Positions 38,556 to 51,837 of a stretch of DNA of 64,000 nt are shown here, one piece after another. Below the pieces are notes generated by a model, which made no database searches, was not told where the DNA came from, and saw only the letters and a program-made list of their open reading frames with translations. This DNA is from Astrocystis sublimbata. Lineage: Eukaryota > Ascomycota > Sordariomycetes > Xylariales > Xylariaceae. Within the stretch, counting starts at the first letter, position 1; every line of letters starts with the position of its first letter. The DNA lies in the NCBI GenBank assembly GCA_022453515.1, contig JAJNNY010000013.1, positions 310,001 through 374,000 on the forward strand, given 5' to 3'. A program made the translations under genes and the position numbers.

Positions 38556-41378
38556 CTTGGTATTGGGTATCTATTCTTGGGGGAGAGTGAGAGAGAGAGT
38601 GTGTGTGTTATAAGGTTGAGTTGACTTGAGTTGGTTGGAGGGTGAGATGAGGTTTGTGGAGTGAGAAGTATTGTTAGGAAAGCAAGCACTTGCATGCATG
38701 ATCCACGTGGGCGAGGATGCATGTGGGACTGACAACCTTGTCGTATGTATGGACCGTATATATTTGGGTACCGTTATGCCGGGTTGGGTGGGAAAGAGTG
38801 TTGTTTCAATCTTACTGTCGTATGGAGAAACTTTCGCGCCTTTTTGTTATTTGTGAACGAAATTGTTGTGTTGACGGATGATGATGGCCCAAGATTTGTG
38901 TTACCCATTTGCCCCCATCTGGTATTTTAAAAGACCTCATGTAGACGCATTAGCTATGAAACGGTTGGGTAGGAAGAAAAAATATGATTTGAGTACAGCT
39001 GTCCAGAATCTGAACCTTCGAGACTTTATATATGCCTAGAACGTGGCATGAGTGATGTAGGTAGCAAGTTGTGTTGCCATCATACATCATAAATTCAGCG
39101 AATTATTAATTCCGTCCCTAGCTGATTGGTTGCTCCATGCCGGGTTGGTAAATGAATGTATAAGGAGCGAGAGAAGAAAGACATGTGTATCCTCAAATAC
39201 TTGGAGCCCGGTCGGCATATTCTGTCGTGTCTGATATTTATGCTCATTATCTTGAAAATGCTGCCTTCCAAAGAGGACTAGGAGACTGACAAGATGTTCA
39301 ACGTTAGACAGCGCATGTTTGCAGGAGTTATTATCTATATATCACAGCTGGTAAAAGTTTGATGTTGATGAATACCACCAATCAATACGTGGTAATGGCC
39401 TTTCTGAAGCTCTGGCTTCTTATCGCGCAATCCCGCGTTGTAAGTGCCGCTTATGATAGAGCGATCGAAGAGTTGATACATTGAGGCCTGTTCATGCTCC
39501 ATACACATACCTTCGATATATATGACCGTAAGGAGTTCTCTGATGAGACAGGTAGTTGGTGATATACGGCGTTGAATGGAGGATGTCATTGGAACTGCAC
39601 CGGATATTCACCTACTTATCCGTGGGGTCTGTGTTCGTGTGCAACACCTCAGCTATGAGATTCGAGCACATACACAGGTTCCAAGAGGCATAACGCAGGA
39701 ATACTCATAGATGGCGATGCCGCCATCGTTTTCATGTGGGACATCGTTGATTCAAATAAAAAGGCATGGATATGATATCGCTTCTAGTTTGACTGTAGCA
39801 GTGGATAGCCGAGACATGGTGCCTAGATAACTTATAAGGGGCCATATGTCACACTATGCCGGCTGTGCTGTAGCTTGATCTACAATGCCGTTGATTGCGG
39901 CATATGTCCGAGGCAGAGGAGAACATGTGGTTCGAATTGCGGCCGGACGGACTACGACTCCGGTGCGCCGTCATCCCGAACCCCGAAATCCCGTATCGCA
40001 CGCACTTGCAGAGACGACTGATAAGGACTCCGGCAACAGCGGCGGCATCGGCTCTGGGGAGACAGTCGGCTAAGCTGTGTCACTCGTAATCTATCCCATT
40101 TGATCGTTGATACTTGAAGGGGATATGTAGGTATGTAAACCAAAACCGATGCCACTGTGTGTGGAACTTAAATTGGCTACGATGTACCCAGGCGCCGGCC
40201 AAGAGCCTCATGCCTGGTATATAGCATATCATTTGTTATTGACAGGGCTAATCATACCATCAAGGTCATGAACTAAGTAATAGTCAAATGTAGTAAGCAG
40301 ATACTGTATCTCGAGTCTCACCACACGTGCATAGAGGATAATAAAGCACTTGAAAGTGAGTACTCGCGACTGGCTCGACCGGATGCTGATTACGGAAACG
40401 CAGCCGGAAACCGACGTTTCATTGCCTCGTGATCGTAACCTGCCTGACCGCGAGAACACTTGGGCATCGGGCGGGAAGTTGACTACCGGGTGTGGACTCT
40501 GCGGACTCTGCGGACGCTACGGACGTGTGGTGACCATCTCGTGAATCATGACGCCTGAGTGGCTGAGGACGAGTATCTGCTTGCCACGTGATCGGCAGAA
40601 ATCCTTCTCCTAGCCGGATCGGACCTCGCAAGCGCAAGCTCTAGGTCCGGCTGGCAACGAAGAGGCAGCAGAACGAGCGGTACCATTCTGTACCTACCTT
40701 GTTGGCATGGCGATTAGGGATAGGCAATGGGGTGCGAGTTGAGGCCTAGCCCAGCGAGCCCAGCTCTGCCCGGGATTTCTTAGTGCTGCTGGCATTACCA
40801 GGAGGTACACTCAGCTCTGGTGAGTTTTGGCGAGTTGCGATAGGTTTCTCTCGGTTTCTGTTGGTCAGACCTCTGGTCGGGGCAGGCCAAGGGCCCAGTG
40901 TTCTTTCCCGAGTAAGTTACCTACATGTACATAGCAGTACATCCCGTCGCGCCAGGCACGTTCAGGGTTCGCGCAGGCTCCTGCAAGCAGGAAGCGCGCC
41001 CAAGGGTAGGAGCGGCCAGACCTTTTTCTGCGCCGATGGCGGGAGGCGGGGTCCACGCAGGTCCACGGGCGTTCGCTCTCTCACTCTCTCACTCAGCTGG
41101 GCCGCTGGGTACGTACCTAACCAACTGAACCCCTCCCCCACCAACCCACCAATCCCACTACCTACCAGGAACACACCTAGCTCTCACTTTTTTTCTTCGC
41201 CTCTTCGCTTGACTTCTTATTCTCACGCAACCCCCTCCCTATTAACTTCCTTCTTCTTCCCCTTCTTCTCTCATACCACATTCGCTCTTGCGCAGCAACA
41301 CCTGTACAGCGACCATAGAGCTTGTTTCATACTGCACATTTACCAATCCCCCCTAATTGGTCCATCTAATCCGTCACC
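38556..41378. other. 2.8 kb intergenic region, SHMT upstream
   Basis: No gene is supported. Only short open frames occur, the longest (40783-41418, plus) being an artefact of the C/T-rich leader. 41160-41290 is a strongly pyrimidine-rich tract just before the SHMT start, a common feature of highly expressed fungal promoters. A minus-strand 84-codon frame at 39335-39589 has no recognisable feature. Confidence 0.5.
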
Positions 41379-42881
41379 ATGTCTGCCTACGCTCTCTCCA
41401 AGGAGCACAAGGATGTAAGTGCTGATGTGCTGATATGCTGAATTGGCGAGCGAACTGCTGCTGACATGATCCTGCAGATGCTCGAGAAGTCCCTCGTCGA
41501 CTCCGACCCCGAGGTTGCCGAGATCATGAAGAAGGAGATCCAGCGCCAGAGAGAGTCCATCATCCTCATCGCCTCGGAAAATGTCACATCCCGTGCCGTC
41601 TTCGATGCCCTGGGATCGCCCATGTCCAACAAGTACTCGGAGGGTCTGCCCGGCGCCCGCTACTACGGTGGTAACGAGCACATCGACGCCATCGAGCTGC
41701 TCTGCCAGAAGCGTGCTCTCGAGGCCTTCCACCTCGACGCCGACAAGTGGGGTGTCAACGTCCAGTGCCTGAGTGGCAGCCCTGCCAACCTGCAGGTCTA
41801 CCAGGCTCTCATGCCTCCCGGAGGCCGTCTCATGGGATTGGACCTCCCCCACGGTGGTCACTTGAGCCACGGCTACCAGACCCCGGCCAAGAAGATCTCG
41901 GCCGTTTCCACCTACTTCCAGACCATGCCCTACCGCGTCAACATCGACACCGGCATAATCGACTACGATACCCTCGAGGCCAACGCCCAGCTGTTCCGCC
42001 CCAAGATCTTGGTCGCCGGTACCTCCGCTTACTGCCGCGAGATCGACTACGAGCGTATGCGCAAGATTGCCGACTCCGTTGGCGCTTACCTCATCGTCGA
42101 CATGGCTCACATCTCCGGTCTCATTGCCGCCGAGTGCATCAAGTCCCCTTTCCACTACGCCGATGTCGTCACTACCACCACTCACAAGTCGCTCCGTGGA
42201 CCCCGTGGTGCCATGATCTTCTTCCGCAAGGGTGTGCGCAGCACCGACAAGGTCGGAAAGGAGATCAAGTACGACCTCGAGGACAAGATCAACTTCTCCG
42301 TCTTCCCCGGTCACCAGGGTGGCCCTCACAACCACACCATCACCGCTCTCACCGTTGCCCTGAAGCAGGCTGCCACCCCCGAGTTCAAGGCCTACCAGCA
42401 GAAGGTCGTCGCCAACGCCAAGGCCCTCGAGAAGAAGTTCACTACTCTTGGCTACACTCTGGTCTCTGGTGGCACCGACTCGCACATGGTTCTGCTTGAC
42501 CTGCGGCCCTTGTCTCTCGACGGTGCCCGTGTTGAGGCCATCCTCGAGAACTTCAACATTGCTTGCAACAAGAACAGTGTCCCCGGCGACAAGTCTGCCC
42601 TGACCCCTGGCGGTCTGCGTATCGGCACGCCCGCCATGACGTCCCGTGGCTTCGGCGAGCAGGACTTCGAGCGCGTTGCCGACTACATCGACCAGGCCGT
42701 CAAGCTCTGCAAGGAGATCCAGGCCGAACTCCCCAAGGAGGCCAACAAGCTCAAGGACTTCCGCGCCAAGGTTGCCGGTGGCGAGGTTGCCAAGATCAAC
42801 GAGCTCAAGAAGGAGATTGCTTCCTGGTGCCAGACTTTCCCCCTCCCCGTTGAGGGCTGGAGAGTCGACGCCGGTATCTAA
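41379..42881 (+). CDS. serine hydroxymethyltransferase, cytosolic
   Basis: PLP enzyme that interconverts serine and glycine with tetrahydrofolate, supplying one-carbon units. Two exons, 41379-41414 and 41478-42881 (63-nt intron), giving 479 residues. The first exon encodes only 12 residues ([12 protein letters not shown]), with a CACCATGTC start context. Landmarks: [76 protein letters not shown], and [13 protein letters not shown] with PLP-binding Lys249. There is no mitochondrial presequence, hence the cytosolic assignment. Third codon positions are almost all C or G, indicating high expression. This bias also produces a 381-codon antisense open frame, which is not a gene. The upstream C/T-rich tract fits a strong promoter. 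Confidence 0.97.
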
Positions 42882-43812
42882 ACCAAGCCTTTTGCTTTTT
42901 CTTCTGTCTTTCTTGTCATACGGGATTGGTTTTACGGCGGGTTACGGGAATGAGGGAGAACGGAAATTAAAGTGTGAAATATACCTTGCATGCATTCATC
43001 AGGCGTTGCAAGTGGCTCTTTTTTGATCTTAACGAGAAAAAGAGCACCAGGAGTTTTTGTATGGCAGCTCTTGCCGGTTTCTGGGTTATTCAACAACCTC
43101 TGCTGCTTCAACGCGCTCTCACAAGAACACTGTTCTGTCATGTATGAGACATATTTGTGTGTCATTTTATGTATATACCGAATCAAATAGTAAAACTTCT
43201 TGTTCAAAACATGGTCTGTCCGAATGGTTTTGACTTGCTGTGCTGCGCGATACTCTGCTGTAAATTGGCATTGATGACCTGGACTGCCGCTTTTATTCGG
43301 GGTATCTCCATCTAACGTAAGCTGAAAATTATAGAAAATTTCTCATGCGAGAAAACGATTGGCCGACAGATAGGGTGAACAACCGTCATTCCGCTGACTT
43401 ATCAGCAGCAGACAGGGAAAAGCCAAAATATCAACCCTCATCTGTGCCACGCTGCTAGTAGTCTATCAATAAAATGTTGGAACCACTATTAATTGATTCT
43501 TACAACTATCGAAGTACCATGTGAACAAATGTAATTAAGACCTACATACGTAGGCAAGTCCATATAATAACAAACTTACTAATATCAAATCTACAAGTAA
43601 ACACGGAGATATGAGCAAGCCATGAGCACGAGCCAAAAAACCACCTGAGCTATATACACAGGCAGATCGCTAGGTATGTAGATAAAGATAGGTAAATGCC
43701 CTTCATCTCCAAAGATCGACTTTTCTTGTTGTCTTATTGCTTCCAGGGGAAAAGTTTATTACGTTACGTTATACACATACATACACAAGTTACTGCGGAC
43801 GACCTTTTTAAA

Positions 43813-43832
43813 GTAGGTAGGTAGGTAGGTAG
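43813..43832. repeat. GTAG tetranucleotide microsatellite
   Basis: Five GTAG units, the longest of the TAGG/CCTA runs scattered over the window. Confidence 0.85.
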
Positions 43833-44231
43833 GCGAAGTAGGTAGGAAGCTTCTTTCCTTTGCCTTGCCTTGCCTTGCCACCATACCAATAGGTATTATG
43901 AGCCCCTCCTCTCTCCTTTCCCTGCCTATCCCTATCCCTTCCCTCCTTTTCTAAAATCGAATGCGCCGGAATTCTTTTCGCCTCTGCCTCTGCTTCTGCT
44001 CTGCCCCGAAGGCAAGGCAGTACGTATATCAATCAATCACTGAATCAATCGCAACTTTATTACACAAGAATGATGACCCCTGATCTTGCAATGCAGGCCC
44101 TCTCATCTGCCAAGCGCAGATGATCCTAGTTACGTAGTGGCGCGCGGGTCACACGTCACTTTCCCCTTAATTAACCGCTGTACAAGAAGCGCCCCCCTCC
44201 TTAGAAACTCCACTTGATCTTTTGCACTTGT

Positions 44232-44247
44232 AAAAAAAAAAAAAAAA
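44232..44247. repeat. poly-A tract, 16 bases
   Basis: Uninterrupted A run followed by five G, in intergenic DNA. Confidence 0.9.
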
Positions 44248-44642
44248 GGGGGATTTCTTTCGATGCTCGACCCGTCTATCGACCCAGTGCCAAATGACCG
44301 CGAAAGGCGACTGAAAAAACGGCAGAGACTGCCAGTAGAGAATTTGAACATCTCTTTCCCTGTGTCGAGAAGTTGCTTCCATGGAAACATCAGACATGAC
44401 GAGTGCTGAAACCGGGGGGAGTTGATATAGACGCGTTCTACGTATGAACCACCATACTCGACAAAGCTGTCCCTTTGAGCGCGCAAGAATACCGTTGGAA
44501 CCTTTGTTGACTAAACACTCGGTGATCCATTGCTGATAAGCCCTCTAGAAGCTAGAATCCTAAGCGGATAGAGCGGGTGGAACCGAATCTCGGGCTGTGA
44601 TAATGCTTTAATATATTTGCCCTGGTCTGACATGAAAGTTCT

Positions 44643-47600
44643 CTAGGCTCCTTTGCCAGCAGACGGCATTGCAGCGCCGTTCATGGTCGGTGGTGTATGT
44701 GCCATCACCGAGCCGCCATTGGTCGGAGGCGGTACATTGGTCATGGCGGGCTGGGGGCTTGAGTTGGCTTGGGAGTAGTTCATGCTGCTAGGCTTGCTGG
44801 ATCTAGCAGAAGCCATTTGGGCCGAGTTCGCGCCCAGACCGATGCCGCCGAGCCCAACCGGAGCGCCTGGGTGGCCCTGGCTTGAAGGACCCATTTGCCC
44901 TTGACCAGGTGCCATATTTCCGAGACCTTCACTGGATTTATGTGCGCTTTGTTGAGCATGAAAACGCGCCTTAGCCTGATCCACTGCCAAAATGGGGTGG
45001 TTAGTGGTTTGGCTTCGGTGAATGAAAGGAGGTCTCCGCACCTGTCCCCGGGCTGAAATAATAGTGAGAAATTATTATTGCTTACTAGCTTGTTGGACTT
45101 GATGCGTGCTCAAAGATGTCTGGAAGGGTGTGCCTTGGTTAGGGGTGGATTGATTTGGGGTATGAGCTTGATTTGGCATCTGATGATTCGGCATCGGGGG
45201 TGGTCCATGGGCTCCGGACGGGGGGTAGTACGGCCGCGGTGTGTTGTTATTAGCCATATGCGGCTGACCACTATAGGATGGCTGACGGGACGGTGTGCCT
45301 GCGGGGTGATATCCCTGCGGAGGTACGTGAGGAGAATGCGGTTGCTGATGATGGACGTGTGGTGAGGCGGATGCTGTATGTGGGGGCATACCAGCAGCAC
45401 CGTTAGTGTAGTGTTGCCCATATGCAGCATGTGACGGCGTCTGTGCGGGTGGTTGATGGGCCTGAAAAGACTGTTGATTGTAATGAGGAGGAGGCTGGGT
45501 ATTGGGCGGATGAGGATTATAGGCTTGAAATCGAGTCTGCGGAGTGGTGTTGTTGATATGACCCATGGTGTTGTTATAACCACCGACATACTTGGAATTG
45601 GGTGTTGAATATATAGGGCGGCTCGGCTGCGGAGTCGAGTTATACGCAGGCTGGGAATAGCCAGATGCGGGCTTGACGTATTGCTGAGCGTACCCTGTGT
45701 TCTGGTATGAGTTGGGCGGACGGTAGCCGGTGTTAGCGGACGGCCTTGGCTGGTACGTGGGCGGCATCGTCTGTGGTGCGCGCTGCATTGCTGGCTGCGG
45801 TGGCCGGACCGGGGTCTGGGCAGCATAGTACTGCGGTGCCGGTGCTGGCGCCCGGCCCGCGCTCTGGTGGTACTGTTGCCCGTACTGCATGCTGTTAGAC
45901 GAACTCGTCGAGCGATGCGACACTGGCCTTGGATTCATAGGGGCAGGTGAGACGTTCTGCACCGCTCTCGCACGCGCAGCTGCTTCGTCTTCCTCCATGG
46001 TCCCTTGGAATTCTCCGGTGCGGATTTCCATCTTGGTCGAGATATTCAGCTCGTCCAACTTGTCTGAATTGAGGCGAGCAACAGCGTAAGGAGGGAGGGT
46101 CTTGATGATGAGCATAAGCTGGGCTCTCAAAGCCTCGTAAGTAGCCGTCTCCTCTTCGCTTGGCTGTGCTTGAATCCCGTTTGTCAACATGTCATTCTGT
46201 GTAGGGTCGGAAGCATAGCGACTCTGGCTGGCTGCCGTGGGGAGCGTCAGGTTGCGGTTCTTCTGGTAAGATATGAGTGTCTGGATCATGTCGGAAATAT
46301 CCTGAAGAATATCATCCGTGTCTTTCTGATCGTCGGGCTTTTGGGGGCAACAGGCTTCCTCCAGAGTGGGGTCTATCATCGCATTATCGTCCCAATTGTC
46401 AATGGCTTGCTGAATTATGTCTTCATCAATATGATCCTGCTCATCCTCTTCTAGCGCATCATTGGTGTCTGTAACATCCTCTGGACGTTCAGCATCGTCG
46501 ATTAAGCGATTAAAACTGCGTTGTCCCACTTTCTGCCACCATAAAGTGTGTGTAATCAAGCCGGACGAAATCATAGCAGCGGAATCATCCTTCGACGGCG
46601 CAAAGGTGGAGAATGCGCCACGGAATAAGGACTCCAGCTCCGAAGTTTCAAGTTCCAAGGTGGAGGGTTTGTTACCAGCAAGGCTGAGGGCGCGTTCGCG
46701 CTGCTTCGTCATTGTTTGTGATGTAGGTGAAGCATTGCTATAGTCAAGCCATTTGCCTGTAGAAAGTGGCTGGCTGAAGTAAGACCCGGCTCGATACTTA
46801 GACTTCTCGGTCAGTTCAGGCCTATGCCAGCCCACCTGCACGCCTTTCGTGGTACTTTTCGGGGCCTTCGGCGGCGGCAACGAAGGGAGGTTGCGTGGAG
46901 CTGGGAACAGCTCGCCTAGTGTCTTGGATTTCTTGTCCTTCTCAATAGGGAGGCGGAACTTGTAAGGGACCACTTTGACCGTCTTGACGCCGGTGGGTAG
47001 GCCTATATCCTTGAGGGGTTGAGGTGTTGCACCCGTGTGGGTGGTTGTGCTGGGGATTTGCCGGAGACTCGAAAACAATGGCCGTGGCCTGGGTGCCTCT
47101 CCAAAGACTGTGAGCATAACATTGCAGTTGGAGCTCGACTGTAGAGTATCCATCGATGTCGGTTCGATTGCACTAAGCACCTCGGTATTCTGGAGGGGCG
47201 TGGGATATGATAATTCTCGCTCGAATAGGCTGTGAGCTTTCTTCTTGAACCCGAGGATGCGGGAAATGGAAGATTCGCGATCCGTCAAGCCATCCTTATG
47301 CTTCACGTCATGTAGCTCAGCAAGCCGATCGGCAATAGATGACCCGAGGTCAGCAACAATGGCATCGACGCGGTCATAGGCATTTTGCGCAACCTTGTCT
47401 GCGATGGAACGCGGTGGCGGCTTGACCTCTTCGGATTTATGACGTTTCGCATCAGGCTCTTCGGTCGAGTCGAGCTCGCGAAGCGGGCGCTTCAGGATAG
47501 AGGGCGCTGTGTCGAAGCTGTGAGAGAGAGGTATGGTGAGTATGAAGTCATCCCAAGCATTGATGTTTGCGTTGGAGGAGGGGGGCTGTTGAGGAGAAGT

Positions 47601-47921
47601 GCAGGGCAGCAAGGAATGTGTTGACTATGCAAAGGATGCAATATGCAAGGCTGTAGCGCACCTTTCGAGAAGCAGATAGTAGTCCCGGACGGTGTCTAGG
47701 GAAATATGGTAGCGCATTGAGGCTTCGGCTGCGGGTGTGCCGACACTATCGGCATCAGAACCATTGGACCGTTCATCCTCATCGTTGTCGCTGGATCCAC
47801 GCTTGCGCTTGGTGGCAGTGTTGGTCGATTGCGAGATTTCGGGGGTTGTTGTATCTACAGACATGGGCATGGGCGATGGCGTCCCCACGCCGTTAGAGAT
47901 TGCGACGCCTGGCGATGCCAT
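44643..47921 (-). CDS. large Gln/Pro/Asn-rich fungal protein, probably nuclear
   Basis: Family not recognised. Best model (minus): exons 47921-47662, 47517-45086 and 44983-44643, giving 1010 residues. Intron 1 (144 nt) removes an in-frame TAG; its acceptor (CTCTCTCACAG) lies inside the continuing open frame. Intron 2 (102 nt) has a perfect actaac branch; a shorter acceptor at about 45052 is an alternative. The N-terminal part has basic patches (TKRKRGSS, DAKRHKSEE) that could be nuclear signals, a conserved-looking segment MRYHISLDTVRDYYLLLE, and a central globular region with GVQVGWHRPELTEKSKYRAG and THTLWWQKVGQRSFNRL. An acidic stretch (EEDEQDHIDEDI) follows. The last about 400 residues are a low-complexity Gln/Pro/Tyr/Asn tail, as in many transcription or chromatin cofactors. 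A chromatin role is inference only. Confidence 0.75.
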
Positions 47922-48329
47922 CTTTGCGGGCTAAAGAGTGACAGGGCGGAAATGGACTTTTGTTATCGGCGATAGTAAACACCATCCATCCAGGGGGTGG
48001 TGGTTGTTGCAGTGTTGTATTGCTTGTAGTGGTGGTGATGTATACGTCTGATGGATAGGGCGGCGCAACAGCAACCTAGTAAAAGTAGGCGATGCGACTT
48101 TATTGTTGGTGATGCGGGCGTCGCCGTTTGACGTTGGTGTCAGCACTGGCTCAGAGACAGCGATGCTGGCGCTGGCGCGGCGCGGGAGTGGCCACGGACA
48201 ACGGACACACACACAGGTGCGCGTGGTTAGCGGGTGGTGGTCGGTGGTCGTTGGTCGTCGGGGATGGGCTGGGCTGGGCTAGGATGCGGTGCTATGGTGT
48301 GCTTCATACGCGACGGTGCACGCTCTCAC

Positions 48330-48350
48330 GGATTGCGGATTGCGGATTGC
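48330..48350. repeat. 7-bp tandem repeat, three copies
   Basis: Three GGATTGC units upstream of the Gln/Pro-rich gene. Confidence 0.8.
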
Positions 48351-48432
48351 GGGATGCGTGCGTATTGCAGCTCAATCGCGACAGGGACACGAAAGGAAGA
48401 GTGGACGGCCGTAGTGGATGATGGGACCTTGG

Positions 48433-48464
48433 TGCTCGGGTGCTTGGGTGCTTGGGTGCTTGGG
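48433..48464. repeat. 8-bp tandem repeat, four copies
   Basis: Four TGCTTGGG units, the first with one mismatch (TGCTCGGG). Confidence 0.85.
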
Positions 48465-50518
48465 TCTCGGATGGGCTAGTAATTTTGCAGAGCTCTAGTC
48501 GCAAGAGACTCCAACGACCAAACGACCGCGGGCGTGTGTGCACGGCCAAGCTTCTTCGACACCATCAATCCAGTTCCACCACCACTAGTCCAAAGTAGTG
48601 AACAGCCAATTCTTCCACGATGCTTGAAATAGACAAATGAATGCCAGCTAGGGACGTGTGCACGAGATGCCTGATAATGAAAAATGGGATATCGCAATGA
48701 AAGAGCTGGATTATAGTAGTAGTATGCTACTATCTGCTAAGGAATGGGAAGAGACGCAGAAGTAGAGATGGGAGTCATGGGAAGACAGACAGGCATCACA
48801 GGCAACAGGCAGTCCGTGGGTGGGTCCACATTTGGCGTTTGGGGGGCCGTTTCCTAAGGTTCTGTTAATACTACTACCTACCTACATGTACTTACCTTAT
48901 GTACAATATGCCCAAGGTAGAACATTGAATAACAGGCAGGAGCAGCCTGTACAGTTCCCTGGAGCAGGTGCATACAGCCTGAAGGTTACCTAAAACTCAG
49001 GGCCGCCCCTTCTAGCGGAGGTACATCCATACAATGCAATGCAGGTTGTTGGTGCAACCTTCACGCCGAGGTCTGATCACGTGGCCCGCATTCCCTCCTT
49101 CAAACGAACCTGGCCACCTCCGAGCCCACCTTCAGCTGCGCCCAACAACAACCACTAACAGTCGTACCTGATGGATTAGGCCTGAGTGAGTACCTGAGCT
49201 AGGTACTTCCCACTTGAAGTCAGGTAAATAAATAATGACAAGCAGGATGTGCTACAGAATCCGTTCAGTCAAACGGATCACTGTGACTTTTCTGAGAGCC
49301 GGATCTCAGAAAACTCAAGTTGTTGCAGACCGCATGCAAGTCCCGACCATCTAAATCAACCAAGCAACCAATGCAATATTGGTTCACCAATAGGTACAAT
49401 ATTGACCACCTGTCGCCTTTAATGTCGCAACAAATTTTGTTTGTTTCATATTATTGCTATATAACGCACTACTAACATGAATAGAATATTCCAAGGTTAA
49501 CTTACCCTAACCTGAGTACCACCACTATGTGAAAGGTCACTAGTTTCGTGCACTTGACAAGGTCTGTTAATCAACGTTCCTAAGGACCAGACTTACACGT
49601 GGGGCTGAACCTTCGAGAATCTGGGGTATTGTACATGTTAAATGCCTGGGGTGGCAGCTTTCGAGCTCTAGTTTAAATACCTCCATGTACTACAAGCTAC
49701 CTATACTATGTAGCTGTTAGCCAAAAGAGAAATAAGAATGACCACAACAACTTATAGACCACTACTGAGGTACTCACCTGAATTTGGATACCCAGTCTTC
49801 AGCAAATAGTTGACAGCGCGCCAATTCACAGCGAACGAGACCCTGCATAATGATCTGACGGTTCATCTGATCTCTCCAGCTTACGACGGCTGCGAGAACG
49901 ACTGCAGCAAGCTCGACCAGACGGGAGGGCCGAGGCCAACACTATCATGCATAGCAACCGGTCTAACAACCAGGGCCAAGGACTCTTAAACGAGTTTGGC
50001 CGCAGTATAGTATCTAGCCAACCACAACTTGCAGTTACCTTGCATTTGGGGTTCCGCGCACTACCCTCAGCTGGACTTGCCAGTCCTTCGTGAACAAGCC
50101 CACCAAATCAACGGGAATACAAATACAAGACACAATGTGATTGCCACTTATAGGCATATTTATTGAGCTGGACTGACATGGGGAGTACATTATAGACAAG
50201 TTCCTAAGGGAGGTTACGGTCAAAACACAGTAATGCTAATTGGTTTGTTGTTTTAACGAAACTCTGTTGTATGGACTGTAAATTACATGTGTGATACTCA
50301 GTCACTCTCTATCTGAGAGTCGATGAATAACAGAGCGGAAAAGGAAAAGGATTATGATCCAAAACCTCCAAGGCGCAATGTGTCTAGCGCTCCGGCCTTC
50401 CGCCATTCAAGCTGATGGAATCGAGCATTATCAGATGCTATGTTTCTTCATTCATTCTTACGCACGTATCATATCGCAAACACAATAACAAACGGGGAAT
50501 CATCAGTGGCGCCTTGGC

Positions 50519-51837
<1,319 letters not shown>

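Larger units (their letters stand above)
42882..44642. other. convergent 3' intergenic region
   Basis: 1.8 kb between SHMT and the convergent Gln/Pro-rich gene. AT-rich; contains a GTAG run at 43813-43832 and a 16-base A run at 44232-44247. No gene is supported. Confidence 0.55.
47922..50518. other. 2.6 kb intergenic region
   Basis: Promoter of the Gln/Pro-rich gene followed by sequence without a supported gene. Short tandem repeats cluster at 48265-48470 (GGGCT, GGATTGC and TGCTTGGG units). TACCTACCTA occurs near 48873-48885. The region from 49.2 to 50.4 kb is AT-rich with no open frame above about 65 codons. Confidence 0.5.

Noticed and set aside
40540..40620. tRNA-Ser/Leu-like segment (GAGTGGCTGAGG)
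   Set aside because: A weak box A only; no box B consensus (GGTTCGANTCC) or cloverleaf pairing.
41340..42485. 381-codon minus-strand open frame opposite SHMT
   Set aside because: It lies antisense to a certain gene with extreme C/G third-position bias, which suppresses stops on the opposite strand. It has low-complexity Val/Gly/Asp composition and no motif.
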